This document shows positions 10,683 through 20,024 of a stretch of 64,000 bases of DNA, piece by piece. The position numbers were made by a program, and so were the translations under genes. The stretch's first letter is position 1; each line of letters begins with the position of its first letter. The notes beneath the pieces were generated by a model. The model did no database searches. It saw only the letters and a program-made list of their open reading frames with translations, and was not told where the DNA came from. This DNA comes from Annulohypoxylon bovei var. microspora (Eukaryota > Ascomycota > Sordariomycetes > Xylariales > Hypoxylaceae), in the NCBI GenBank assembly GCA_022836615.1, contig MU405228.1:186001-250000 (forward strand), in the 5' to 3' direction.

Positions 10683-13459
10683 ATGCTCAACCCTCGTCGG
10701 CGGACAGTTCGACTGCGAGAGGCAGAGGAACAGCCCCTTTTAAATCGCAATGTTTTTGGCAACACTCCAGAACAGGAGCCGCTATTTAGTTGCAATACAA
10801 ACCCACACGCCCACCTTCCGGTGTATACGAATATTCATAGGATACGAAGGGATGTCATCAGCATAGTCGAAGACTTTCTCACACTTGACCAATTAACAGA
10901 TATTCGTCTCAATATATCGGTTGTCCGACCCTTGGTAGACAAGCTTTATGAGCAGAATGACATCTCTATCGGTACGTAGATACATTCAACAGCTCCAAAT
11001 ATTATACTCTTTTGATATATTATGCAAAATCTACGTTTAATGTCAAGATATAACTAATTACAATTTAGTTTACTGTCTACTTGTGAACAGGTCTCAGTTC
11101 CTGCACGAGCAGGAGCATATGACCAATAGACAAAATGTTCATTTTACACGAGCATCACTCTGCGAATTAGTAGCGAGTCGTATCTTAAGACGCTTCGGCG
11201 ATGACAACCCGGGATCCGAGGGATTACTCCTTTTGGCGAACATCTTGGTTGCTGGTTTTGGCCCATTTCAGAACGCACCCGAAGAGGTTCGTCAAGAGGC
11301 TTTTCTTGGACCTGCATTGAGCCAAAATAGAACCCTACCGGCCCTTGAAGTTGCTATCTTAAGTGGCAGCAAACACTTTCTCAGTTCAACACATTGTCAG
11401 AAAGTGTGAGTGAATCTGATCCATTCGATAATCTACAATAGAGCTCACATATATTAGGGTCAACGCGATTTATATTGGCCAGGTCATTTATACACCTTCT
11501 ACGTTTGGTGAGTATAACACAAATATTCATCGATAACCCCCCCCTCCTTTCTCCATGCGCACTTGCCAGAGTCTAGTCTTGTTTATAAAGCTAATGCGAC
11601 TATAGTATGTGGCAATACCTTTTATTTCGTCTAAGAACTTCCGTCCTCGAGTAAATATTATTTTGCGGGAGGTTCTTTGAGCCTTTATCAATCATTACTA
11701 ACGTCTACAGCTGGATATGATACCGGACCGATACAAGCAGAAACCTATATCGCTATATGAACCACACGAGGCACCCTTACTGAACCAGTACCGTCTCATA
11801 GTACCTCGTACGAGGAACATGTTAGAGATAACACAATTTGTGATCCTCCTCATAGTGTACCTCCTATTTATGCTTGAGCGAAAGGCAGAGACCCTAAGTG
11901 TTCTAGAGGTTGCATTTTCAGTTTATGCATTCGGCTGGGTACTAGACCAATTCGCGACACTCCTCGCACATGGATGGTAGGTCTAATTCAAGCTCAAACT
12001 TTTTTACGATATACTAATTAGAGCAATAGGAATGTGTATACACAGAATCTATGGTCATTCTTGGATGTCATGTTTGTGCTAGTCTACTGGGCTTATTTGA
12101 TATTAAGAATTTACGGTTGGAAAACTGGACAACTCGAGCCAGGGCAACAAGCCCTCGACGTACTTGCTATGGGAGCCCCTGTACTCGTACCCCGACTAGC
12201 ATTTAACCTACTCTCGGACAACTTGGTGTTTTTATCCCTGCGATCGATGATGGCAGATTTCACTCTCCTGACGGCATTGGCAGCCTGGTAGGTGTCCTCT
12301 GGAGCACTACTAATAGTCGCCTAGTGATATTCAAGACACTAACAAGAAATAGGTGTTTCTGCGGGTTCTTGCTTTCCATGGTCTGGCTGGCGGAGGGTCG
12401 TCACAATATTGTGTAAGTTCTCCGGCTCAAGATATCATCTAAGACTAATGATCAACAGGACTATCAGTAAATGGATGCTATGGATTTGGTTTGGATTGGA
12501 TGGCACTGGCATTTCACGTTCCGTGAGTAAATTTAATATCATTAATGTATCCTTGCGCCTAACATTATTCTTTTTAGACAGAATTTCACTGGCTTTTAGG
12601 GCCAACTCTGATGATCACATTTGCGTTCTTGGGTAACACATTATTCTTGACAATACTGGTTTCGATGCTCTCGAATACCTTCAGTACTATTGTTAGCAAC
12701 GCCACTGCCGAGATCCAATTTCGAAAAGCCGTCTTGACCCTCGAAGGCGTGAAGAGTGATGCTATATTCGCGTATCAGCCACCATTTAACATCATCGCCC
12801 TATTTGTTCTGGTTCCGATGAGATTCGTAGTTAGTCCCCGTTGGTTTCACAAGATACATGTGGCGACTGTTAGGTTAATCAACCTACCATTGCTGCTCTT
12901 CATTGCCGTAGTAGAGAGACGACTTCTATGGTCAGATACGGAGTTGGCGCAATACCCAACAGAGCAGCTGCCGAAGAAACGTCGTAGCCGAAGCTGGTTC
13001 TGGGAGAAATGGAGAATAACGAGCCACGGAGATATCCAGGCCGTATTTGATATATCTCCTCCTGATTCGGTCGAAAACGATATTGCCGTTGACGACGAGC
13101 TGACGCACCACATGATTCGGAGGCAATTTGCTCGGAACCAGACGTCTACACTTGTAGATTCGAATAAGAGGCAGGATAGTAACGGCACGAATCAACAGCA
13201 GCGGGAGCAGCAGCAGCAGCAGCAGCAACAAGAACAGCAGCAACAACAACCACAGTCATATAAGCCACCGAGCCGTAGAGACTCGATAGCCCCATATGGG
13301 ATATTGACAGAGCAAATACGGTCTATTATGAGCGAATCATCCGAAATTGAGGACATGACAAGCCGCCTGGGATCATTGGAGCGCACTACTTCGAGAATTG
13401 AGGAGATGCTGACAAGGATATGCAGCAGTGACGATGATGGGAAGACCCAGGAATCATAG
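10683..13459 (+). CDS. YVC1: Yvc1-type TRP vacuolar calcium channel
   Basis: I assemble nine exons: 10683-10971, 11069-11405, 11458-11507, 11570-11604, 11711-11976, 12030-12287, 12353-12412, 12459-12522 and 12578-13459. All junctions are GT-AG and phase-compatible, giving 746 aa. Yvc1 (TRPY1) releases Ca2+ from the vacuole. The sequence shows a soluble N-terminal domain, then membrane helices (VILLIVYLLFMLE, VYAFGWVLDQFATLLAHGW, FLDVMFVLVYWAYLIL, FLLSMVWL), a pore-like segment WIWFGLDGTGI and the S6-like LMITFAFLGNTLFLTILVSM. A cytosolic tail follows with a glutamine-rich run (bases 13193-13255) and a terminal heptad-like region. Start ATG 10683 (MLNPRRRTV) is preferred over the upstream GTG at 10635. 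The 35-nt exon is the least certain part; the family call is firm. Confidence 0.9.
13193..13255 (+). repeat. CAG/CAA trinucleotide run encoding a poly-Gln tract in YVC1
   Basis: The run is CAG and CAA codons interrupted by a few Arg and Glu codons, coding about 20 residues of Gln-rich sequence in the cytosolic tail of the channel. On the opposite strand it produces a spurious poly-Leu/poly-Cys frame. Confidence 0.9.
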
Positions 13460-14006
13460 GGTTAACGATGATAGCTATATACATCAAGCTGCTTACGTAC
13501 TTAGGCATTTATAAACACGATTCAATGTTTGAGTTTTCGGAAGCGCAGGCGTACGACCTAGGACTAGAAAAGTTGGTTTTATATCAGAATCGAGCACTGC
13601 ATATGGAATACGCATGGACACTATGACGGAAGCTCAGTACCATATTCAATACAGTATTTGCGTTATCTATTCAATCCTATCTGATAGTGCCGTGACCACG
13701 TTTGATATATACATGAGCATGCCTACACAGTTCCCGCTTAGCTATATTGACGGTGTATAATCGGGGACCTGAAGCTAAGTTGGAAAGTACGGGAGGGGAC
13801 TCAAGAGTGTTTGTATCTATAAGTGCCAGTCGGATGGAAGGTGCGATTCGGACCTCGAGTTCCAAGCAAGGAAATGGCCCTTGCACTCTTTTCACCATCT
13901 TTCTTCTTCGCCCTTCTCTGTAAAACTTTGCAGCAAACACTTCGCAAATACATACGAACAACTTCAATTCACTAAACCATTTGCTCTGCTCGAAGAAGAC
14001 ACCGAG
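13460..14006. other. Spacer between YVC1 and the small CaaX gene
   Basis: It contains the YVC1 3' flank and, from about 13870, a pyrimidine-rich leader (ctctTTTCACCATCTTTCTTC-like) just before the next start codon. The 129-codon minus frame at 13677-14066 overlaps that leader and lacks any protein-family look. I see no other feature. Confidence 0.5.
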
Positions 14007-14548
14007 ATGTGCACAACAATCCGTACGTATAACTTTCAATCTGTATATCACTATATGCCATCTCATTTTTATCTCAAGTCAAATAAACAGAAAGCTCGTT
14101 CATGGGGTTATGCCAAAGGAGCCGGCCGGGTTGATGACCTGGTAGCTACCTATCTCACGCCTCAGCATCACCTCCCCTTTTCCCCAGACCCTAACCCAGG
14201 GCCCTTCACAACTAACAACATCAAATACGCATAATCTTACAAAAAAGCGCTGACTCTTTCTTTCTTCCCTCCCCAGACTTCTGCAGCCGCAACTGCCGGC
14301 ACCACTGGCTGCACATCTACCGGCCGTGCTGGCCGGGGCAGGGCTTCGACACGTGCCCGGAGTTCGGGGACGGCGTGGCGCGCGAGCAGCCGCAGCTCGT
14401 GTTCGTCGCGGGCCTGTGCCCCGCCTGCCTCATGCCCGGGTGCTACGACACCCACCAGGTCCGCATGATCATGCAGGTCAAGCAGCGCTGGCGCTGGGGC
14501 GCCGGCCCCAGCAAGAGCGACCCGGGCTGCGAGTGCGCCGTCATGTAA
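14007..14548 (+). CDS. Small cysteine-rich protein with C-terminal CaaX box (95 aa)
   Basis: The coding exons are 14007-14022 (16 nt) and 14277-14548, joined across a 254-nt intron (donor gtacgt, acceptor ctccccag preceded by a long pyrimidine tract); phase 1 on both sides gives CAC at the joint. The 95-aa product has ten cysteines (residues 2, 8, 12, 23, 32, 53, 56, 61, 90, 92), a CPAC pair, several aromatic residues and the C-terminus C-E-C-A-V-M. CAVM fits a CaaX box, with Met favouring farnesylation, and the neighbouring Cys90 could be palmitoylated. Similar short MCxTI...FGDGxAR proteins are, as I recall, widespread and uncharacterised in filamentous ascomycetes. Every codon of exon 2 ends in G or C, unlike the neighbours. 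Function is unknown; a membrane-tethered zinc-binding role is only a guess. Confidence 0.72.
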
Positions 14549-15102
14549 ACACGGCACCGCATGGAACAAGAAACATACGGAGAGGGGGGGGGGATGGCTG
14601 GACACTTTGCTGGTCAGTATGTTGGTTTGTTGCATAGTCTCCTCTTGAGGATGAAATGCTAATTAAGGGCATAGGCTGCGAGGGAACATCGCCATGACAT
14701 GATCGCGTTGCATAACGATTTTGCATGAAACCAGGTTCGATTTATTCCAGTACTGCTGGGTATTCATCCCAATAGGCATGGCGAGACTTGCTCTGGGTGG
14801 AAGATAGTCGAGAATGGGGGTTGGCCGTGGAGGTATTCGTTAAATTTGGCGACTAGATCCCCATAACATTTAGTTAAAACCCGGTGATATCTGCTCTTAT
14901 GAGACGCTCGACAAAATACTAGCTGTGGTTGGGATGATGTTAAATTGGCATCTACGGCGAATGAATATACTCTTGCTCTCCTATCACGTAGGACGGCCGA
15001 TATCACGTGCTTGCAACTATTTTCTTTTCTCTTGGTTGAAAATTTTATAGTTAGGCTTAACTCTATCGCCTTGACATCGCTTCAATCACCAACGGAAAAG
15101 AG
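14549..15102. other. Spacer between the CaaX gene and MTQ2
   Basis: It opens with a GC-rich 3' end and a G-run at 14583-14591. The right half is the MTQ2 promoter. The minus frames 14541-14726 and 14764-15006 have no supporting features. I see no gene here. Confidence 0.5.
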
Positions 15103-15852
15103 ATGCTTCCAACACCTGATACGTCACATGTGGCGTACGAGAGGGTGTATGAGCCGGCAGAAGATTCTTTCTTACTATTAGATACTCTCTCGTCTACCGC
15201 CGAGACAGAATTCCTCCAGAGCCGCTTTGGAGATGGGTACGTCCCGTTGGTGGTGGAAGTAGGACCCGGCTCGGGAGTAGTCGTCGCCTTCGTCAACGCA
15301 CACGCGCAAGTCCTCTTCGGGTCTAGGAACGTCTTGACCGCGGCCATCGACGTGAACGGACACGCATGCAGGGCTACGAACGAGACCACGAGGAAGGCCG
15401 CATCGGAAAACGCCACGACGCACGGCAGGTATCTCGGGGCTTCCCAAGGAGACTTGACAGCGCCTCTGAAAGATCGGTTAGTGGATGTCTTGATCTTCAA
15501 CCCCCCATACGTCCCGACACCGGAACTGCCAAAGCAACCGGGGCCGGCGGATCTGCCACACCCGGACCCGGACACAAAACCGACGTTTGATGACGATTCA
15601 TACATGCTCTCGCTATCATATGCGGGTGGGAGGGACGGCATGGAGACGACGGATAGGTTGATTGATAGCCTGCCTCAAGTACTCTCGAGTAAGGGGTGCG
15701 CGTACATCTTGTTCTGCGCGCAAAACAGGCCGGAAGAGGTTAAGGAGAGGATTCGAGCCCTGGGGGAGACTTGGAAGGTCGCGACTGTTGGGTCAAGTGG
15801 GAAAAAGGCCGGGTGGGAGAGACTGCAAATCATCAGGATCTGGGTAGAGTAG
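15103..15852 (+). CDS. MTQ2: eRF1 glutamine N5-methyltransferase catalytic subunit Mtq2
   Basis: This is a single exon of 249 aa. The enzyme is an S-adenosylmethionine-dependent class I methyltransferase. With the Trm112 partner it modifies the GGQ glutamine of eukaryotic release factor 1. Visible signatures are YEPAEDSFLLLDTL near residue 16, the SAM-binding motif EVGPGSGVV near residue 52, the acidic motif AAIDVNGHA, and the catalytic N-P-P-Y tetrapeptide (FNPPYVPT, about residue 134) that defines HemK-like amino-N methyltransferases. The C-terminal substrate-side half (LSYAGGRDGMETTDRLI) is intact. The start is the first ATG, and the length matches yeast and human orthologues. The gene converges on SMD1, and the two stop codons are 295 bp apart. 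Confidence 0.93.
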   Translation: MLPTPDTSHVAYERVYEPAEDSFLLLDTLSSTAETEFLQSRFGDGYVPLVVEVGPGSGVVVAFVNAHAQVLFGSRNVLTAAIDVNGHACRATNETTRKAASENATTHGRYLGASQGDLTAPLKDRLVDVLIFNPPYVPTPELPKQPGPADLPHPDPDTKPTFDDDSYMLSLSYAGGRDGMETTDRLIDSLPQVLSSKGCAYILFCAQNRPEEVKERIRALGETWKVATVGSSGKKAGWERLQIIRIWVE

Positions 15853-16147
15853 AGTAGACACGTAGGATCTTTGCGTTGCGTGCCAATGGACTTTATTGTT
15901 TCTCGTGAGCCCTCAGCTCTTCATGTGAAAAATAGTAGGTGCAAAGGAGCCATACCAGCTTTTGCCATTCTTTATGGTTTTCATGTGCCCCCCCAACGCC
16001 GTAAGAGCAATGCCCACTCACTCCCGTACTCGAGTACAACATTTCCATTGCCTACTAAACTGCAGGCTAGCCTTCTCTTGTCACGTAGAAGGCGCAGTTT
16101 ATGCCATAAGATATCTGCCAACGATCCATCAAAAACTAGCAATCTTC

Positions 16148-16681
16148 TCAAGGCCTACCCCGGCCACGTCCACGGCCTCGTCCTCTGCCCCTACCGCGTG
16201 GTCCACCTCGGCCACCTCGGTCTGCTACCTCCTTGCGAGCCTTGTTCTTAGGCTTCACCGAGTCGTCAATGAGAAGTGTATCTAGGGGAAGCGAGTCGGG
16301 AAGGATGAAGTATCGAATCGTAGACCCGCGGATGTTCATCGTGTCCAGAGAGATAGGATCTTGACCGCGTGGGGTCATCTTCACCGTTCGCAGGGCGGTG
16401 TTCATTAGTGGGGAGACCGACGTGATTGTGCCGTGTACGATGGTTCCTAGATGAATAGGTCAGTTAGTTCTAGTATCGACAGAGAAGAGAGGCGGTGCGC
16501 GTACCATTCTTGAGCTCAATTGTCACCGTCTCGTTGGCGCACTTCATCAAAAATCTAAAAAATCATTGTGGTTAGCATTGGAACACCGTAGGGGCCAGCT
16601 TCTTGACATGGATGGATGAATGATTTAGCACAAAATTATGCGCCGAAAAGAATTGAATTAAGCTTACCTGACGAGCTTCAT
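16148..16681 (-). CDS. SMD1: Small nuclear ribonucleoprotein Sm D1
   Basis: Three exons, 16681-16668, 16554-16505 and 16446-16148, give 120 aa; all introns are GT-AG. The first coding exon is only 14 nt (MKLV plus two bases of an Arg codon). SmD1 is one of seven Sm proteins that ring U1, U2, U4 and U5 snRNAs. The Sm1 motif (KCANETVTIELKNGTIVHGTI) and Sm2 motif (ISLDTMNIRGSTIRYFILPD) are complete. The protein ends in a Gly-Arg repeat (GRGRGRGRGRGRGRP), the site of symmetric arginine dimethylation in other species. The GR repeat makes the last 60 bases low-complexity and strongly G/C-rich. Certainty is high; no anomalies. Confidence 0.95.
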
Positions 16682-17260
16682 CTTGACGGATTGATAGTAT
16701 CTTTACGGAACCAAGAAAACTAGGGTTGGATGTTGCTGCGTGGTGTGGTGTAAAGCTTGCAGGTCTGAGGTAGGCTGGTCGCGTTTAATGCTTGAGGGAG
16801 CTTAGATAAAGTACACACAGCAAAGTTCCATGGCTGTGAAAATTGAAGTTCATTAATCGCCATTTCAGACGAGTCACGTGATATATAGCTTTTGATACGG
16901 TACGTATCTTTGTACCTAAGTACCATATCAATCGTCACCCAGCACAGTGCTCGGGTTAATGATCCTACCTAGCGCTGAGGTCAACATACATATTATGTAC
17001 CTACATATAAGAATTAAACAGTAATTTTGTAATAACTAATGATTGTTTTACTGTAATATGGATATATGAGGTCTATCTCTTCTCATCCCAAAGCTAGAAG
17101 AAACAGAGAGTAAGATGTGATGATGGTATGAACTCCAAAGACTCTGAACACAGAGGTATCTAATGCCACTGACCTGACCCAACCTAACTACAAACGCTCG
17201 TGCAAATGCTTTCCTCCTAACATCTTATATCGGTTAATCGTGATCGTTGTATTTGTGAGC
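16682..17260. other. Spacer between SMD1 promoter and PKR1 3' end
   Basis: This is an AT-rich spacer. The minus frame 16720-16938 overlaps the SMD1 leader and shows no family features. I see nothing I can name. Confidence 0.5.
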
Positions 17261-17749
17261 TCATTTGTCCTTCTCGTTCTCATTCTCAGATACCTTCTCC
17301 CATTCATCCTCCGTACTGACGCTAGATTTTGTTCCCGACGAAGATGAAGGTTCTGCTCGGAGCTTCAAGTCTCCTATCTGTTCCGTAACTTCTACCTCTT
17401 TGCTTCCCAACGTTGGTTTACTTTTTGGAATAAGTTCGGTTTCTACTTCGGTCTCACTGTCCTCTGACGACTTTGCTGCTGCGGCCCGTTCGGAACGGGC
17501 CTTTTCTCTAGCCTCTTTCACTTGGGCAACCCTCAACTCGGCCGCAAACCAGTTGATAGCCCACCAAAGCCCCCCACACAAGAATGAGAGTATTATAAAA
17601 TGAATACTGTATGTTGCGACTAATAGGGTAAGAAGGACGAGCTGGAGACAAGCAAAGGTAGCATTGGTCGCAACTAAGAGTGTCGGTGTTGCACCAGGGG
17701 TGAAGATGGACTCCCAGAGATCCTGCATGAAGCTAGCCATGATTTTCAA
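17261..17749 (-). CDS. PKR1: Pkr1-like ER protein for V-ATPase assembly
   Basis: This is an intronless frame of 162 aa. Pkr1 is an endoplasmic-reticulum protein that, with Vma12, Vma21 and Vma22, helps assemble the Vo sector of the vacuolar H+-ATPase. The N-terminal half carries the family signature LWESIFTPGATPTLLVATNATF at residues 11-32, followed by two hydrophobic segments (CLQLVLLTLLVATYSI and FIILSFLCGGLWWAINWF). The C-terminal half is charged, low in complexity and rich in Ser, Glu and Lys, probably a disordered cytosolic tail longer than in yeast. A second ATG lies three codons downstream (MASFMQDL) and is an equally plausible start. An intron in the 5' leader is possible but not provable here. 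Confidence 0.87.
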   Translation of the reverse strand: MKIMASFMQDLWESIFTPGATPTLLVATNATFACLQLVLLTLLVATYSIHFIILSFLCGGLWWAINWFAAELRVAQVKEAREKARSERAAAAKSSEDSETEVETELIPKSKPTLGSKEVEVTEQIGDLKLRAEPSSSSGTKSSVSTEDEWEKVSENENEKDK

Positions 17750-20024
17750 TGTAGATCAAGTCTCGGAATGTAGATGCGACAAGCGTTATGTGGGTTGAAT
17801 CGATATGCGACAGCAGGGAACTGGTCGTCGAGTGCTTGCTAGTAGTCTAGAGATTTGCAAAGTTAGTTTGGATAAGAGAACAGGAGATGTAGAAGACAGC
17901 AGTCAGTTAGACAGAAGCTGAAGTGACAGAGATATACATTTAAACTAACCTTGGTTTAAGGCCAGCGTGTTGTTAGGCAGTCACCAAGGCAGTCGTCTAG
18001 TCATAGAAAGACAAGATACGGCACAAGAGAGCTGGCCGATTTAGCCACAGGACAAACCGCGCGACTAAAGGAACAAAAACAACCTTGGAAGTCGAGCGGG
18101 GCAGTGAAAGAAGCTCCCTATCAGAAAAAAAAACCACCCTAGAACTTAAGATAGTCTAAAGATGGCTGGTTATCGCCCGATGCACGATAACAAATAATAA
18201 TAGTCTATGATGAATAGGGCGCAAGAGTCTACTGAATAGACTTATACACATAAGATGTTTAAGAATAAAGAGGTTGGGGAGAGACCGAGGAGTAATCAGG
18301 AGGGAAAGGAGGATGTATTGTCGTAATAAAGGATAATACGTCGAGGGCAGGTACAACTTGTACAAGTTAAAAGCTGCACGGGTAGATTATGGAGAGGCGG
18401 GGCTTTTGGAGGGGCTCAGGTTGCAACTTCAGTTACCTACATAACCTGACCCATGCTGAGCTTATCGTATCAATCGTTTAAAACGGGTACCACCCGGTGG
18501 ACCTGGGCAGCTGCTCGGAACGCCCAAGTAAAAACATCAAGCTTTTCTTGCCGAAATGACGAACTACCACGAAGATCCAAGACTCAATGTTCCATTTTAT
18601 ACATATGTTAGTTATCTTCAGGTGTGTTAAAAATAAACCCCATGTATAGATCATTTACTACTAGGTACCTGATATACCAAGGGGCTTAGACTAAGATAGA
18701 TTGTTCATGTAGGTAACTACCTACGTAAGGAAGCTATACCATGGATGCGTTATCGAACTTCCTCATATATTAAACGAAAGGGACATGTTTTATTTATTTC
18801 ATAAATGTGGATAATTCCACATCATTCCTTTGAAGAACTAAATAAGTATGTGGTAATGAAGTAATTCTTACTTAATATACTAGGTAAGCTAGGTAGGTAG
18901 GTATGAATTGTAATCTTATGCATTTTAATATTCATCTTGAAGTTGATAATAGCTTCAAAGTCTAGTTCATACCTAGGTCCAAGGTTGGCTTCTAAGGTTG
19001 CTAATAGTGATCCCACTATGTCAGGTCAGACACTCAACTTTGAACGTCTCGAAGACGAGGAAATCCTCGCTAGAACCTAACAACGACATATTAAAATCAC
19101 AACGCTTCAAGGATAGCTTAATTTCGATGAAGTCATGGAGGCTAGTATGATAGCAATGAAGAAAATAATTGCCAAGAGATTCTATGTAGAATAAGATGGA
19201 CATATATCTCTATTGCCCAACTTAAATTATAAGCCATTGACGGAAAGCCCTCTGTAATATGTAGGTATATAATTGTTCTTACCGTAAAGCCGGAACTTCG
19301 TGATCTCTTTACCCACATTTTATTATCGGGTTACCGAGCTATTATCGATAGTCAGTCGCTGTTCCCCCGCGTGTCATCTTAGGTGCTTGCCGTGGTTGTA
19401 CATAGACGGTATCCCGATGATCATCTTTAGGTAAGGGTGTCAACCTTATTGTTTTACGCGCCCATGTGCCCGTGCCTACCCGTGCAACAGGCCAATTAGA
19501 AGCACATAATTCTTCTACGTATTTCTGCCAAAGGAGTCAAACGTGAAAAAGTCAAGTACAGATGCAGCCTAAGCCTTACCACTGATCTCATGAAAATACA
19601 TACATACACAATACGCATCTTTATCAATTATTATTGTCTTACGATCGACTATTGGGGTTACCCTCTTGATTCTGCTACTTCATTGACGGAGATCATCCTC
19701 TTTGTTAAGATCAAACGGTTTACCTTAAGAATTAGTTTGTGTCTAATTCGTCGTACTTTAATACATCCATACCCGTGGACCTTTTCAAGGTGACTCTCAT
19801 ACTACTTCTTACCACTTATCGCGTCGCTAGAAGCTATTCGTACTGTCGGTTCTGCGCGACACAGTAAAATTGCCCCCGTGGCCGTTTCATCTGGTTCATG
19901 ATTCGCAGCATCGATCAACTTCGACAGCACCTATCATTCCTGACAGCATGCGACCCGATGTTTTAGGTCGCCGTTAGCATCTAGCAATATCACAAGTCAG
20001 GGCAAGTGTCAACGAGGAAGCACC
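17750..20024. other. 2.3 kb AT-rich spacer between PKR1 and the first F-box gene
   Basis: The DNA is mostly AT-rich with TAGGTAGG/CTACGTA-type microrepeats near 18710 and 18890. Small minus frames at 18156-18365, 18822-19016 and 19021-19203 are unsupported. On the plus strand, 19018-19257 reads as a short interrupted frame (see findings). The last 200 bp are the F-box gene's leader. I see no complete gene or RNA. Confidence 0.5.

Noticed and set aside
12932..13386. Minus frames with poly-Leu or poly-Cys runs
   Set aside because: They are the reverse-strand reading of the CAG/CAA tract in YVC1.
13677..14066. 129-codon minus-strand frame
   Set aside because: It overlaps the leader and first exon of the small CaaX gene on the other strand and has no domain or conserved look.
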